A DNA stretch of 64,000 nt from Lysobacter sp. KIS68-7 (GTDB taxonomy: Bacteria > Pseudomonadota > Gammaproteobacteria > Xanthomonadales > Xanthomonadaceae). The DNA lies in assembly GCF_021284745.1 (NCBI RefSeq), contig NZ_CP089925.1:1487001-1551000 (forward strand), given 5' to 3'. Each line of letters opens with the position of its first letter. The first letter of the stretch is position 1. A program made the translations under genes and the position numbers. Below, in pieces: positions 25,428 through 33,839 of this stretch. Under the pieces are notes generated by a model, which had not been told where the DNA came from, did not search any database, and saw nothing but the letters and a program-made list of their open reading frames with translations.

Positions 25428-26450
25428 ATGCGCCCGCTCTTGCTCGCCCTCGCGTTGTCCTGCGCCTTCGCCATGCCCGTCCACGCTGCTGATCCGCCGA
25501 AGCACAAGACCGCGCTCGTCATCCACGGCGGCGCGGGCGTCATCGAGCGCGGTTCGATGACCGCGGAAGAAGAGAAGGGCGTGCGCGCCGACCTCAACGC
25601 GGCGCTCGATGCGGGCAACGCGGTGCTGTCGAAGGGTGGCCCCGCGCTCGACGCCGTCGTCGCCGCGATCCGCGTGCTGGAGGAATCGCCGCGCTTCAAC
25701 GCCGGCAAGGGCGCGGTGTTCAACGCCGAAGGCAAGCACGAACTCGACGCTTCGATCATGGAAGGGCACACGCAGCGCGCCGGCGCGGTCGCGGGCGTGA
25801 TGACGGTGCGCAGCCCGATCCTGCTCGCGCGCGCGGTGATGGAGCGCTCCGAGCACGTGATGCTCGCGGGCCAGGGCGCGGAGAAGTTCGCCGATTCGCT
25901 GCCCGACATCGAACGCGTGCCGAATTCCTGGTTCGACACCGATCGTCGCCGCAAGCAGCTCGAAGAGGCGCAGGCGAAGGAAAAGGCGCAGGCTGGCGTG
26001 CATGTGAAGGGCAGCTATTTCGGCACCGTTGGCGTGGTCGCGCTCGACCAGCAGGGCCACATCGCCGCGGGCACGAGCACCGGCGGCATGACCAACAAGC
26101 GTTACGGCCGCGTCGGCGATTCGCCGATCATCGGCGCCGGCACCTGGGCCGATGCGCGTTGCGGCGTGTCGGGCACGGGCTGGGGCGAGTTCTACATCCG
26201 CGCCGCGGTCGCGCACGACATCTGCATGCGCGTGGCCTACAAGGGCGACAGCCTGGCGACGGCCGCGGAAGAAGTCGTCGACAAGATCGTCCCGGCGATG
26301 GGCGGCGACGGTGGCGCGATCGCGCTCGACAAGGACGGCAACATCGCGATGCCGTTCAACACCGCGGGCATGTACCGGGCATGGATGAAGCCCGACGGCA
26401 CGCGCGGCACGGCGATCTACAACGACGAGAAGGAAACCCCGGCGCACTGA
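25428..26450 (+). CDS. iaaA: Exported isoaspartyl peptidase/L-asparaginase
   Basis: The 340-residue protein belongs to the Ntn-hydrolase asparaginase 2 family. IHGGAGVI near the N-terminus and FNAGKGAVFNAEGKHELDASIM are typical. Self-cleavage would occur before the nucleophilic Thr near residue 200 (YFGTVGVVALD), giving alpha and beta chains. GTSTGGMTNKRYGRVGDSPIIG forms the substrate pocket. It degrades beta-aspartyl dipeptides and asparagine. A signal peptide (about 1-20, ending VHAAD) points to the periplasm, whereas E. coli IaaA is described as cytoplasmic. Confidence 0.9.
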   Translation: MRPLLLALALSCAFAMPVHAADPPKHKTALVIHGGAGVIERGSMTAEEEKGVRADLNAALDAGNAVLSKGGPALDAVVAAIRVLEESPRFNAGKGAVFNAEGKHELDASIMEGHTQRAGAVAGVMTVRSPILLARAVMERSEHVMLAGQGAEKFADSLPDIERVPNSWFDTDRRRKQLEEAQAKEKAQAGVHVKGSYFGTVGVVALDQQGHIAAGTSTGGMTNKRYGRVGDSPIIGAGTWADARCGVSGTGWGEFYIRAAVAHDICMRVAYKGDSLATAAEEVVDKIVPAMGGDGGAIALDKDGNIAMPFNTAGMYRAWMKPDGTRGTAIYNDEKETPAH

Positions 26451-26471
26451 GTGCGCCCGGGCCGGGCGCTC
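26449..26471. terminator. Hairpin between convergent iaaA and VOC genes
   Basis: The left arm (26449-26459, GAGTGCGCCCG) pairs with the right arm (26463-26471, CGGGCGCTC) apart from one bulged T. It spans the iaaA stop and the end of the VOC gene. No T tract follows on either strand. It may serve as a shared transcript end. Confidence 0.4.
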
Positions 26472-26952
26472 ACACCGTGGTGTCCGGGTTCGCGCGTTTC
26501 ATGCGATCGGCGAGTTCCTCGGGCCGCACATCCTCGATGTGCGTGCCCAGCGTCCACTTGTGGCCGAAGGGGTCGCGCACCGTGCCCATGCGGTCGCCCC
26601 AGAACTGGTCGGCCACCGCCTTCTCGACCGTCGCGCCGGCGCGCACCGCGCGTGCGAAGGCGGCGTCGCAGTCAGGCCCGTAGATGACGAAGCCGACGGT
26701 GCTGCCGCCGCGTTTGTTCGGCCCGAGGTAACCCATGTCGGGCCATTCGTCCGAGAGCATGAGGATCGTGTCGCCGATCCGAGTCTCGGCATGCCCGATC
26801 CGTTCCTTGCCGTCGGCCCCCTGCATCGGCAGCCGGTAGAGCTCCTTCGCTCCGAACGCCTCCGTATAGAACGCCAATGCCCGGGCCGCGTCCTCCACGA
26901 CCAGGTAGGAAGTCACGGTGTGGTACCCCTCGGGCACGGGACTGACGGCCAT
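26470..26952 (-). CDS. VOC (glyoxalase/PhnB-like) family protein
   Basis: This 160-residue protein shows two paired beta-alpha-beta-beta-beta modules: YLVVEDAARALAFYTEAFGAKE in the first, and DCDAAFARAVRAGATVEKAV with WGDRMGTVRDPFGHKWTL in the second. This is the PhnB-like branch of the vicinal oxygen chelate superfamily. Members include dioxygenases, isomerases and resistance proteins, so no reaction can be assigned. The start at 26952 (MAVSPVPEGYHTVT) begins the fold; the longer frame to 27081 is unlikely. Confidence 0.82.
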   Translation of the reverse strand: MAVSPVPEGYHTVTSYLVVEDAARALAFYTEAFGAKELYRLPMQGADGKERIGHAETRIGDTILMLSDEWPDMGYLGPNKRGGSTVGFVIYGPDCDAAFARAVRAGATVEKAVADQFWGDRMGTVRDPFGHKWTLGTHIEDVRPEELADRMKRANPDTTV

Positions 26953-27102
26953 GGCGGGACTCGGGATCGTTGCAAAAAGGAACGCGCAACGTGCGCCGCG
27001 AGACGTTAGCCCCCGGTGACCGGGGGCAAGCCGTCGCCGCCCGCCCGCGCGGCGTGGCAGAATCCCGGCTTCTTGCGGCAAGCCGCGCCCTCACCTCGGT
27101 CC

Positions 27103-27483
27103 ATGGCGGACGAAACCGGACACCTTCCCCGCCGCCCCGGGCGCATCCTCAAGGCGGCGCAGTGGTCGCTGCAGGGCCTGCGTGCGGCCTGGCTGCACGA
27201 ATCCTCGTTCCGCCTGGAGGTCTACCTCTTCGTCGTGCTCGGGCCCCTCGGGTTCTGGCTCGGCAAGGACGGCGTGGAGCGCGTGCTGCTGATCGGCAGC
27301 TGCCTGCTGGTGCTGTCGATGGAGTTGCTGAACTCCGCGGTCGAGGCGGTGATCGAGCGCTACGGCGCGGAATTCCACGAGCTCGCCGGCCGTGCGAAGG
27401 ACATGGGTTCGGCTGCGGTGTTCGTGTTGATGCTCAACGTCCTGTTGACGTGGGGCCTGATCGTGGGGCCGCGCTGGTTCTGA
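27103..27483 (+). CDS. dgkA: Diacylglycerol kinase
   Basis: This 126-residue protein phosphorylates diacylglycerol to phosphatidic acid, recycling the by-product of osmoregulated glucan or lipid A modification. It has three membrane helices and the family signatures ESSFRLE and MELLNSAVEAVIERYG, which carry the acidic catalytic and metal-binding residues. Length matches E. coli DgkA (122). The start is the ATG giving MADETGHLPRR; the frame upstream is not family-like. Confidence 0.93.
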   Translation: MADETGHLPRRPGRILKAAQWSLQGLRAAWLHESSFRLEVYLFVVLGPLGFWLGKDGVERVLLIGSCLLVLSMELLNSAVEAVIERYGAEFHELAGRAKDMGSAAVFVLMLNVLLTWGLIVGPRWF

Positions 27484-27511
27484 ACACCCGGTTCTGAACA
27501 ACGTGTTCTGA
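27477..27511 (+). repeat. Three GTTCTGA repeats at 14-bp spacing
   Basis: GTTCTGA occurs at 27477-27483, 27491-27497 and 27505-27511, exactly 14 bp apart. The first copy contains the dgkA stop. The repeats fill most of the 70-bp gap before terC. They may be a slipped duplication of the gene end or a binding array. Confidence 0.6.
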
Positions 27512-27553
27512 CCCGGCGCTGCCAACAAAGAACGTAACGAGGAAGTGTTGTCG

Positions 27554-28297
27554 ATGGTTGAAGTGTTCTCCTGGATCGCCGATCCCCAAGCGTGGCTCAC
27601 CCTGGTGACCCTCAGCGCGATCGAGATCGTGCTCGGCATCGACAACCTGGTGTTCATCTCGATCGCGGTCAGCAAGCTGCCGCACGAGAACCGCGAGCGC
27701 GCGCGCAAGTTCGGCATCGCGGTGGCGTGCATCACGCGTATCGGCCTCCTGCTCACGCTGGCCTGGCTCGCGGGCCTGACCTCCGACCTGTTCCGCCTCT
27801 TCGGCCAGGGCATCTCGGTGCGCGACCTGGTGCTGATCCTCGGTGGCGTGTTCCTGGTGGTGAAGGGCGTCATGGAGATCCGCGACCTGCTCGCCGGCGA
27901 GTCCGAGGAAGAGGACGTCCACACCAAACCTATGGCCTCCTTCGGCATGGTGATCGCGCAGATCGCCATCATCGACATCGTGTTCTCGCTCGACTCGGTG
28001 ATCGCAGCCGTCGGCATGGCGCAGCACACGACGATCATGGTGTGCGCCATCCTGCTGGCGGTCGGCGTGATGCTGCTGGCGGCCACGCCGCTCGGCCACT
28101 TCATCGAGCGCAACCCGACGATCAAGATGCTGGCGCTCGCCTTCATCGTGCTGATCGGCGCCTACCTGCTGCTCGACGGCTTCGAGATCCACATCCCGAA
28201 GGGCTACCTCTACGGCGCGATGGGCTTCTCGGCCGGCGTGGAGTGCCTGAACCTCTGGGCCCGCAAGCGGGCCAACGGCCGCCGGCTCGCCCCCTGA
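27554..28297 (+). CDS. TerC-family integral membrane protein
   Basis: The 247-residue protein has seven to eight membrane helices and the TerC signatures EIVLGIDNLVFISI and IDIVFSLDSVIAAVG, whose intramembrane Asp residues suggest metal binding. Related proteins (Alx, YceF-like TerC) export manganese or help load it onto exported enzymes; the original name refers to tellurium resistance. The ATG at 27554 has GAGGAAG about 8 bp upstream and is preferred to the GTG at 27545. There is no room for a manganese riboswitch in the 70-nt leader. Confidence 0.9.
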   Translation: MVEVFSWIADPQAWLTLVTLSAIEIVLGIDNLVFISIAVSKLPHENRERARKFGIAVACITRIGLLLTLAWLAGLTSDLFRLFGQGISVRDLVLILGGVFLVVKGVMEIRDLLAGESEEEDVHTKPMASFGMVIAQIAIIDIVFSLDSVIAAVGMAQHTTIMVCAILLAVGVMLLAATPLGHFIERNPTIKMLALAFIVLIGAYLLLDGFEIHIPKGYLYGAMGFSAGVECLNLWARKRANGRRLAP

Positions 28298-28396
28298 GTC
28301 GTGGCGGGGCTCGGCCGGGCGTCCGGCCGGGCTTCATTGCGCGCTAGCGCCGCCAATGCTGGAATGCGCCGCGACCCCCATTGCGGAGCCACCGTC

Positions 28397-29068
28397 ATGC
28401 GTCCGTCCCTGCGCGCTGCCTTCCTCCTGTTCCTGATCACCCTGCTGTCCGGCTGTGGCTACAACCAGATCCAGCAGAAGGACGAGGCCACCAAGGCGGC
28501 CTGGTCGGAAGTGCTCAACCAGTACAAGCGCCGCGCCGACCTCATCCCGAACCTCGTGAACACGGTGAAGGGCTATGCCGCGCAGGAGCGCGACGTGCTC
28601 ATCCGCGTGACCGAAGCGCGCGCGAAGGTCGGGCAGATCCAGGTGAACGCGAACGACGCGGAATCGCTCGCGAAGTTCCAGGCCGCGCAGGGTGAACTCT
28701 CCGGCGCGCTCTCGCGCCTGATGGTCGTCACCGAGAACTACCCGAACCTCAAGTCCGACCAGTCCTTCCGCGACCTGCAGGCGCAACTCGAAGGCACGGA
28801 AAACCGCATCACCGTCGCGCGCGGTCGTTACATCACGACGGTGCAGGACTACAACGCGTACATCCGCTCCTTCCCGCAGAACCTGACAGCGATGATGTTC
28901 GGCGCCAAGCAGAAGCCGAACTTCACGGTGGAGAACGAGAAGCAGATTTCCGAAGCGCCGTCGGTCGACTTCGGGGCCGCCAATCCGTCGCCGCCGCCGG
29001 CCGCACCCGCCGCGCCGACGGCTCCCACCGCGCCGGCTCCGGCGTCGACCGCCGCGCCGGCGTACTGA
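28397..29068 (+). CDS. LemA family lipoprotein
   Basis: The 223-residue protein starts with a lipoprotein signal (LLSGCGY, Cys near residue 19). The LemA helical core has YNQIQQKDEATKAAWSEVLNQY, RRADLIPNLVNTVKGYA and VARGRYITTVQDYNAYIRSFP. The C-terminal tail (about 190-223) is Pro/Ala repeats. LemA proteins are poorly understood membrane-attached helical bundles often encoded with TPM-domain proteins, as here. The three genes 28397-30475 look like one operon. Confidence 0.9.
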   Translation: MRPSLRAAFLLFLITLLSGCGYNQIQQKDEATKAAWSEVLNQYKRRADLIPNLVNTVKGYAAQERDVLIRVTEARAKVGQIQVNANDAESLAKFQAAQGELSGALSRLMVVTENYPNLKSDQSFRDLQAQLEGTENRITVARGRYITTVQDYNAYIRSFPQNLTAMMFGAKQKPNFTVENEKQISEAPSVDFGAANPSPPPAAPAAPTAPTAPAPASTAAPAY

Positions 29069-29078
29069 CGGAATCGCG

Positions 29079-29987
29079 ATGGCGCTTCGCCTCGCGCCTC
29101 TGCGCCGGGTCGCGTGCGCGCTGCTCGCCTGCGCGTGGCTCGTGTGCGCGACGGCGTTGGCGCAGGACCTGGCGCCGATTCCGAAACTCGACAACCCGGT
29201 GGTGGACACCACCGGCACGCTCGATGCCACGCAAAAGAGCACGCTCGAGCAACAGGCCCTTGCGTTGCAGAAGCGCAAGGGCAGCCAACTGCAGGTGCTG
29301 ATGGTGCCGACGACGCAGCCGGAAACCATCGAGCAGTACACGGTGCGCGCATTCGAGCAGTACAAGCTCGGGCGCAAGAAGGTCGATGACGGCGTGCTCG
29401 TGGTCGTGGCGAAGGACGACCATCGCGTGCGCATCGAACCGGGTTACGGCCTGGAAGGCGCGATCCCCGATGCGATCGCCAACCGCATCATCCAGGAATA
29501 CCTCGTTCCGAAATTCCGCAGCGGCGATTACGGCGGCGGCCTGATCGACGGCACCGCGGCGATCGTGAAACTGATCGACGGCGAACCCTTGCCCGAGCCG
29601 ATGGCCGACAACACGGGACCCGGCAAGGGCGATGCGGGGCGCAACTGGATCTTCCCGTTGTTCGTCGCGTTCATCGTGGCCAACTTCGCGCGCGGGATCT
29701 TCCGTTGGTTGCCGGCGGGGCTGCGCGGATTGGCCGGCGGCGCCGCGGCCGGCGGGATCGCATGGCTGTTGTCGTCGGCGTTGCTGGTCGGCGGGATCGG
29801 CGCCTTCCTCGGTCTCGTCATCGGCTTGTCCGCGGCGCCGAGCGGGCGCTTTGCGCGGCACGGCGGATGGGGCGGCGGCGGGTTCGGTGGCGGTGGATTC
29901 GGCGGGGGCGGCTTCGGCGGCGGAGGTGGCGGCTGGGGCGGTGGCGGTGGCATGAGCGGGGGCGGCGGCGCCTCGGGGAGCTGGTGA
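29079..29987 (+). CDS. TPM-domain protein with Gly-rich tail (YgcG family)
   Basis: The 302-residue protein has a signal peptide ending ALAQ, a TPM domain (about residues 35-165; VDTTGTLDATQKSTLEQQALAL, LVVVAKDDHRVRIEPGYGLEGAIPD), two membrane helices (about 188-210 and 225-250) and a glycine-rich tail (about 262-302). The layout is that of YgcG-type proteins, which pair with LemA. In other TPM proteins the domain acts in photosystem repair or as a phosphatase, but the role here is unknown. Confidence 0.88.
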   Translation: MALRLAPLRRVACALLACAWLVCATALAQDLAPIPKLDNPVVDTTGTLDATQKSTLEQQALALQKRKGSQLQVLMVPTTQPETIEQYTVRAFEQYKLGRKKVDDGVLVVVAKDDHRVRIEPGYGLEGAIPDAIANRIIQEYLVPKFRSGDYGGGLIDGTAAIVKLIDGEPLPEPMADNTGPGKGDAGRNWIFPLFVAFIVANFARGIFRWLPAGLRGLAGGAAAGGIAWLLSSALLVGGIGAFLGLVIGLSAAPSGRFARHGGWGGGGFGGGGFGGGGFGGGGGGWGGGGGMSGGGGASGSW

Positions 29988-29989
29988 CG

Positions 29990-30475
29990 ATGCGCCTGTT
30001 GCGCCACTTGTTTGCACCCTCGGCCCACGGATGGTTTCCGCCGGAGGCGATGGCGCGCATTACCGCCGCGATTGACGCCGGCGAGCTGCGCCATTCCGGC
30101 GAGATCTGCTTCGCGGTCGACCCGGCGCTGCACTGGCTCGACGTCCTGCGCGGCGAGGAACCCCGAGCGCATGCCGAGGACGCTTTCGCACGCCTGCGCG
30201 TGTGGGACACCGAGGGCAACACGGGCGTGCTGCTCTACCTCCTGCTGGCCGACCATCGCATCGAGATCGTCGCCGACCGCGGCCTGCGCGGCGTGGACCC
30301 CGCGCGCTGGCGCGCGATCTGCGACGACATCCAGGCCGGCCTGCGCGGCGGCCCGCCCGCCGACGCGATCGTGCGGGGCATCGAGGCGCTGTCGGACCTG
30401 CTCGCCGAACACGCACCGCTCGTGCCCGGCCGCGAGGACCGTGACGAACTCCCGAACGCCCCGCGCATCCTCTGA
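29990..30475 (+). CDS. Second TPM-domain protein
   Basis: The 161-residue protein has no signal peptide. After a short N-terminal segment it carries a TPM-like domain: [57 protein letters not shown], and a C-terminal helix [21 protein letters not shown]. It is predicted to be cytoplasmic or peripheral. CGGGGAG upstream fits the ATG at 29990, while a GTG at 29984 would overlap the previous stop. It completes a LemA-TPM-TPM set. Confidence 0.85.
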   Translation: MRLLRHLFAPSAHGWFPPEAMARITAAIDAGELRHSGEICFAVDPALHWLDVLRGEEPRAHAEDAFARLRVWDTEGNTGVLLYLLLADHRIEIVADRGLRGVDPARWRAICDDIQAGLRGGPPADAIVRGIEALSDLLAEHAPLVPGREDRDELPNAPRIL

Positions 30476-30543
30476 GTCCTTGCGCCCGGCGTGATGCACA
30501 ATGCGGTTTGGCCGCGCCGACCGGGACGACCCCTTTGCACGAC

Positions 30544-31413
30544 TTGATCTATTTGCACGACATCGACCCGATCGCGCTCGCGTTGGGTCCGCTCAAGATC
30601 CACTGGTACGGCCTGATGTACCTGCTCGGCTTCGGCATTGCGTGGTGGCTCGGCCGCCGTCGCATCAATGCCGGACGCCTGCCCGGCGTCGACGAGCATG
30701 GTTACGGCGACCTGATGTTCTACGCGATGGTGGGCGTGGTGCTCGGCGGCCGCCTCGGTTACATCCTCTTCTACGACCTGCACACCTACCTGGCGCATCC
30801 GCTGCAGATGCTGAAGGTGTGGGAAGGCGGCATGAGCTTCCACGGCGGGCTGCTCGGCGTCGTGGCCGCGGTGTGGTGGTGGTCGCGCCGGCGCGGTTTG
30901 CACGTGATGGACACGCTGGAGTTCGTCGCGCCGCTCGTGCCGCCGGGCCTGGGCTTCGGTCGCATCGGCAATTTCATCAACGGCGAACTGTGGGGCAAGG
31001 TGACGCACGCCGATTGGGGCGTGGTGTTTCCTGCATCGCTGCCGCAGCCCTACGCGTCGATGGATGCCGCGACCCTGCGCGCGCACTTCCAGAGCGGTGC
31101 GCTGGATGCGTTCGCGCGCCATCCCTCGCAGCTGTACCAGGCCTTCCTCGAAGGGCTCGTCCTGTTCACCGTGTTGTGGATCTATTCGCGCAAGCCGCGA
31201 CCGCGCTATTCGGTGGCGGGGCTGTTCGTGCTGCTCTACGGCGTGTTCCGCTTCCTCGTGGAATTCGTGCGCGTGCCCGACCAGCAGCTCGATTACCTCG
31301 CCTTCGGTTGGCTCACGATGGGCCAGTTGCTGAGCGTGCCGCTGATCCTGCTCGGCCTGGCGTGGCTGTGGTGTTCGCGCAGCGCGCCGACGCTGCAGCC
31401 GCGCGTCGCCTGA
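30544..31413 (+). CDS. lgt: Prolipoprotein diacylglyceryl transferase
   Basis: The roughly 290-residue inner-membrane enzyme transfers diacylglycerol from phosphatidylglycerol to the lipobox Cys of prolipoproteins, the first step of lipoprotein maturation. Seven membrane helices are present. [21 protein letters not shown] and the Lgt signature [15 protein letters not shown] are intact. No ATG is in frame. TTG at 30544 (giving MIYLHDIDP, as in relatives) is preferred; TTG at 30535 or 30508 is possible. It is followed closely by thyA, an arrangement also known in enterobacteria. Confidence 0.94.
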   Translation: MIYLHDIDPIALALGPLKIHWYGLMYLLGFGIAWWLGRRRINAGRLPGVDEHGYGDLMFYAMVGVVLGGRLGYILFYDLHTYLAHPLQMLKVWEGGMSFHGGLLGVVAAVWWWSRRRGLHVMDTLEFVAPLVPPGLGFGRIGNFINGELWGKVTHADWGVVFPASLPQPYASMDAATLRAHFQSGALDAFARHPSQLYQAFLEGLVLFTVLWIYSRKPRPRYSVAGLFVLLYGVFRFLVEFVRVPDQQLDYLAFGWLTMGQLLSVPLILLGLAWLWCSRSAPTLQPRVA

Positions 31414-31435
31414 TCGATCGCACCGGGAGCCTGCG

Positions 31436-32269
31436 ATGAAGCAATACCTCGACCTGATGCGCGAGATCCTCGAGCAGGGCACGCCCAAGGGCGACCGCAC
31501 GGGCACGGGGACGCTGAGCGTGTTCGGACGCATGATGCGCTTCGACCTGCAGCAAGGCTTTCCGCTGGTCACGACGAAGAAGCTGCACCTGAAGTCGGTG
31601 ATCCACGAATTGCTGTGGTTCCTCCAGGGCGACACCAACGTGCGCTACCTGCAGGAGCGCGGCGTCACGATCTGGGACGAATGGGCGACCGAAGATGGCA
31701 GCCTCGGCCCGCTCTATGGCGCGCAGTGGCGCAGCTGGCCCACGCGCGACGGCGGCACGATCGACCAGGTGTCCGCGCTGATCGAAGGCCTGAAGAAGAA
31801 GCCGAACTCGCGCCGCCATATCGTCAGCGCCTGGAACGTCGAATACCTGCCCGACGAGGCGCTCCGCCCGCAGGAGAACGTGCGCAACGGCCGCATGGCC
31901 CTCGCCGCGTGCCACACGCTGTTCCAGTTCTACGTCGCCGACGGCCGACTGTCGTGCATGCTGATGGCGCGCAGCCAGGATTTCCTGCTCGGCACGCCCT
32001 TCAACATCGCCAGCTACGCACTGCTGGTGCACATGATCGCGCAGCAGTGCGAGCTGGAAGTCGGCGAGTTCGTCTGGGTGGGCGGCGACGTGCACCTGTA
32101 CAACAACCACCTGGAACAGGCCCGCCTGCAGCTCACGCGCGAGCCGCGCCCGCTGCCGCGCCTGGTGATCCACCGCCGGCCGGCGTCGATCTTCGAGTAC
32201 CGCTTCGAGGATTTCGAGATCGTCGGCTACGAGCCGCACGCGGCGATCAAGGCGCCCATCGCGGTCTGA
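31436..32269 (+). CDS. thyA: Thymidylate synthase
   Basis: The 277-residue enzyme methylates dUMP to dTMP using methylene-tetrahydrofolate. [12 protein letters not shown] starts the fold. The nucleophile is Cys159 in [13 protein letters not shown], and [20 protein letters not shown] binds phosphate and dUMP. The C-terminus ends KAPIAV as in active enzymes. E. coli ThyA has 264 residues. DHFR (folA), which regenerates the cofactor, lies 10 kb downstream on the same strand. Confidence 0.96.
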   Translation: MKQYLDLMREILEQGTPKGDRTGTGTLSVFGRMMRFDLQQGFPLVTTKKLHLKSVIHELLWFLQGDTNVRYLQERGVTIWDEWATEDGSLGPLYGAQWRSWPTRDGGTIDQVSALIEGLKKKPNSRRHIVSAWNVEYLPDEALRPQENVRNGRMALAACHTLFQFYVADGRLSCMLMARSQDFLLGTPFNIASYALLVHMIAQQCELEVGEFVWVGGDVHLYNNHLEQARLQLTREPRPLPRLVIHRRPASIFEYRFEDFEIVGYEPHAAIKAPIAV

Positions 32270-32338
32270 TTCCACCGCGATTTGACCGGTCACGCCGCCG
32301 GCGTATCCTCGCCCCAAGCGAAGCCGCAGGGGCGCGCC

Positions 32339-32965
32339 GTGAAGGTCCTCATCGCCGACGACCATCCGATCATCTGCGTTGCGTTGACGGAGCTGCTCAA
32401 GACCGCCTTCGCCGGCCGCCTGGCGTCGGTGGAGACGGTGAGCGACAGCAACGCGCTGCTCGCGCACCTGCCGACGGCCGACGTCGATTACCTCGTCCTC
32501 GACCTGTTCATGCCGGGCGCATCGAACAGCATCCCCTTGCTCGAACGCGTCGTCGCGCTGCGGCCCGAGGTGCGCGTGGTCACCTACACCGGCGCGGACC
32601 AGCCGATGCTGGCGCTGCATGCACTGGACGCCGGCGCGCAGGCCTTCGTATCGAAATCGAGCGGACCCGACGTGGCCATCGAAGCGATCCGCGCGCTGTC
32701 CGTCGGTGATCGCTTCATCGACCCGCGCATCGACCTGGATGCCGCACGCCGCCATCCCTGGCAAACGCTCACGCCGGGCGAACGCGCCGTGCTCGTCGCG
32801 CTCGCCGGCGGCCAGCACCTGCACGCCATCGCGCTGGACAGCGACCGCAGCTACAAGACGGTGACCGCGCACAAGTACAACGCGCTGCGCAAACTCTCGC
32901 TCGGCTCCAAGACCGACCTCAAGCATTACCTCTCGCAACTCGGGCTCGGTTACCTGCTCGCCTGA
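32339..32965 (+). CDS. LuxR-type response regulator, RcsB-like
   Basis: The 208-residue protein has a receiver with ADDH at the N-terminus, the phosphoacceptor Asp in LVLDLFMPG, Thr in VTYTGAD and Lys in FVSKSS. A LuxR-type helix-turn-helix follows (about 150-208: LTPGERAVLVALAGG, YKTVTAHKYNALRKL). The stretch DSNALLAHLPTADVDYLVLD recalls RcsB, which takes phosphate from an HPt. The GTG start follows CAGGGG. It ends 16 bp inside the convergent REC-HPt gene. Confidence 0.86.
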   Translation: MKVLIADDHPIICVALTELLKTAFAGRLASVETVSDSNALLAHLPTADVDYLVLDLFMPGASNSIPLLERVVALRPEVRVVTYTGADQPMLALHALDAGAQAFVSKSSGPDVAIEAIRALSVGDRFIDPRIDLDAARRHPWQTLTPGERAVLVALAGGQHLHAIALDSDRSYKTVTAHKYNALRKLSLGSKTDLKHYLSQLGLGYLLA

Positions 32966-33618
32966 AAGCGCGCCTGCGCGGCGTCGAGCCGCGCGTGGAC
33001 TTCGTCGATGGCGGCGGACAGGCGATCGTGTTGCCACGCTGCCACCGCGGCTTCCCCCGCCTTGCACGCATCGGCGATCGCGGTGGCGCCGATCATGGCT
33101 GCGGCGCCCTTGATGCGGTGGAAGGCGGTGCGCAGCGCGACGGGATCGCGTTGTGCGAGGGCGACGCGCGCGTCGTGCAGGTCTTCGCGCGATGCGCGCG
33201 CGAACAACGGCCAGTGCGCGAGCCGGATCGGGTCTTCGCCGCGCACCGGAAGCAACCGGCGCAGGACTTCGCCCAGCACGTGCGTGGCAGGAGACGTGGG
33301 GATGCACGCGCGCATGCCGCATTGCGCCGCGAGCGTGGTGTCGACGGCGACGTTGTCGCTGCATCCCACCACCGCCACCGGCGCGACACCGATGTGCGCG
33401 GCGTCGTCGCGCACGCGCGATGCGAGTGCGAAGCCATCCACGCCGGGCATGCGGCACGCGGCGAGGACGAGGTCGAACGGCTCCGCCGCCAGGCGTGCCA
33501 ACGCGGCATCCGCATCGCCCACGCAGGTGCATGCATGGCCGAGCGTTGCGAGTTGCTGGGCCATCACCACGCGATTGAGCGTGTGCGGTTCGACGACGAG
33601 GATGCGGTGCGAGTCCAT
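32950..33618 (-). CDS. Pseudo-receiver fused to an intact HPt domain
   Basis: The 222-residue protein looks like the REC-HPt tail of a BvgS/EvgS-type kinase without a kinase. The receiver fold (about 4-118) is recognisable (ILVVEPHTLNRVVMAQQL, MPGVDGFALASRV). However, the phosphoacceptor is Ala54 (LVLAACRMP), the acidic pair reads EP, and the switch Lys is missing. The HPt (about 130-222) has His167 in FHRIKGAAAMIG, a good match to HxxKG. It can probably carry phosphate only on the HPt. It lies tail-to-tail with the RcsB-like regulator and diverges from the FixJ-like one. Confidence 0.85.
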   Translation of the reverse strand: MDSHRILVVEPHTLNRVVMAQQLATLGHACTCVGDADAALARLAAEPFDLVLAACRMPGVDGFALASRVRDDAAHIGVAPVAVVGCSDNVAVDTTLAAQCGMRACIPTSPATHVLGEVLRRLLPVRGEDPIRLAHWPLFARASREDLHDARVALAQRDPVALRTAFHRIKGAAAMIGATAIADACKAGEAAVAAWQHDRLSAAIDEVHARLDAAQARFQASR

Positions 33619-33839
33619 CGACGGGAGCTTCGTTCCCGCGTGCCGATCGGTGCAAGACCGAAACTGCGGCCAAGGTCGATTCGCGTCCGATCCGGGGACT
33701 TTTCCCAATGGATCGTTCCGCTCCCTCGCGCGTAGCTTTCCCACGCCGAACCACGAAGATGCGATCCGCGGGGAATCCAATGCGAAGTGCGAACAACCGC
33801 CAACAGCCGGTCCCTCATCGGACGCAAGGCAGGTGCCCA
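33619..33839. promoter_or_regulatory. Divergent intergenic region of the signalling island
   Basis: This 221-bp region separates the REC-HPt gene (left) and the FixJ-like regulator (right). It holds a T-rich 8-mer TTTCCCAA at 33701-33708 that recurs at 34534-34541, with a related ATTTTCCCCA on the minus strand at 37041-37050. Promoters for both genes are expected here, but I see no clear -10/-35 pair. Confidence 0.35.

Noticed and set aside
27484-27553. Manganese (yybP-ykoY) riboswitch before the TerC-family gene
   Set aside because: Only 70 nt separate dgkA and terC, filled partly by short repeats. The conserved riboswitch core does not fit.
28313-28328. GGCCGG-N4-CCGGCC hairpin after terC as a terminator
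   Set aside because: The stem is only 6 bp with no T tract, and such GC palindromes arise easily in this DNA.
29855-29980. GGN-rich DNA in the TPM gene as a regulatory repeat
   Set aside because: It is explained by the Gly-rich tail typical of YgcG-type proteins.
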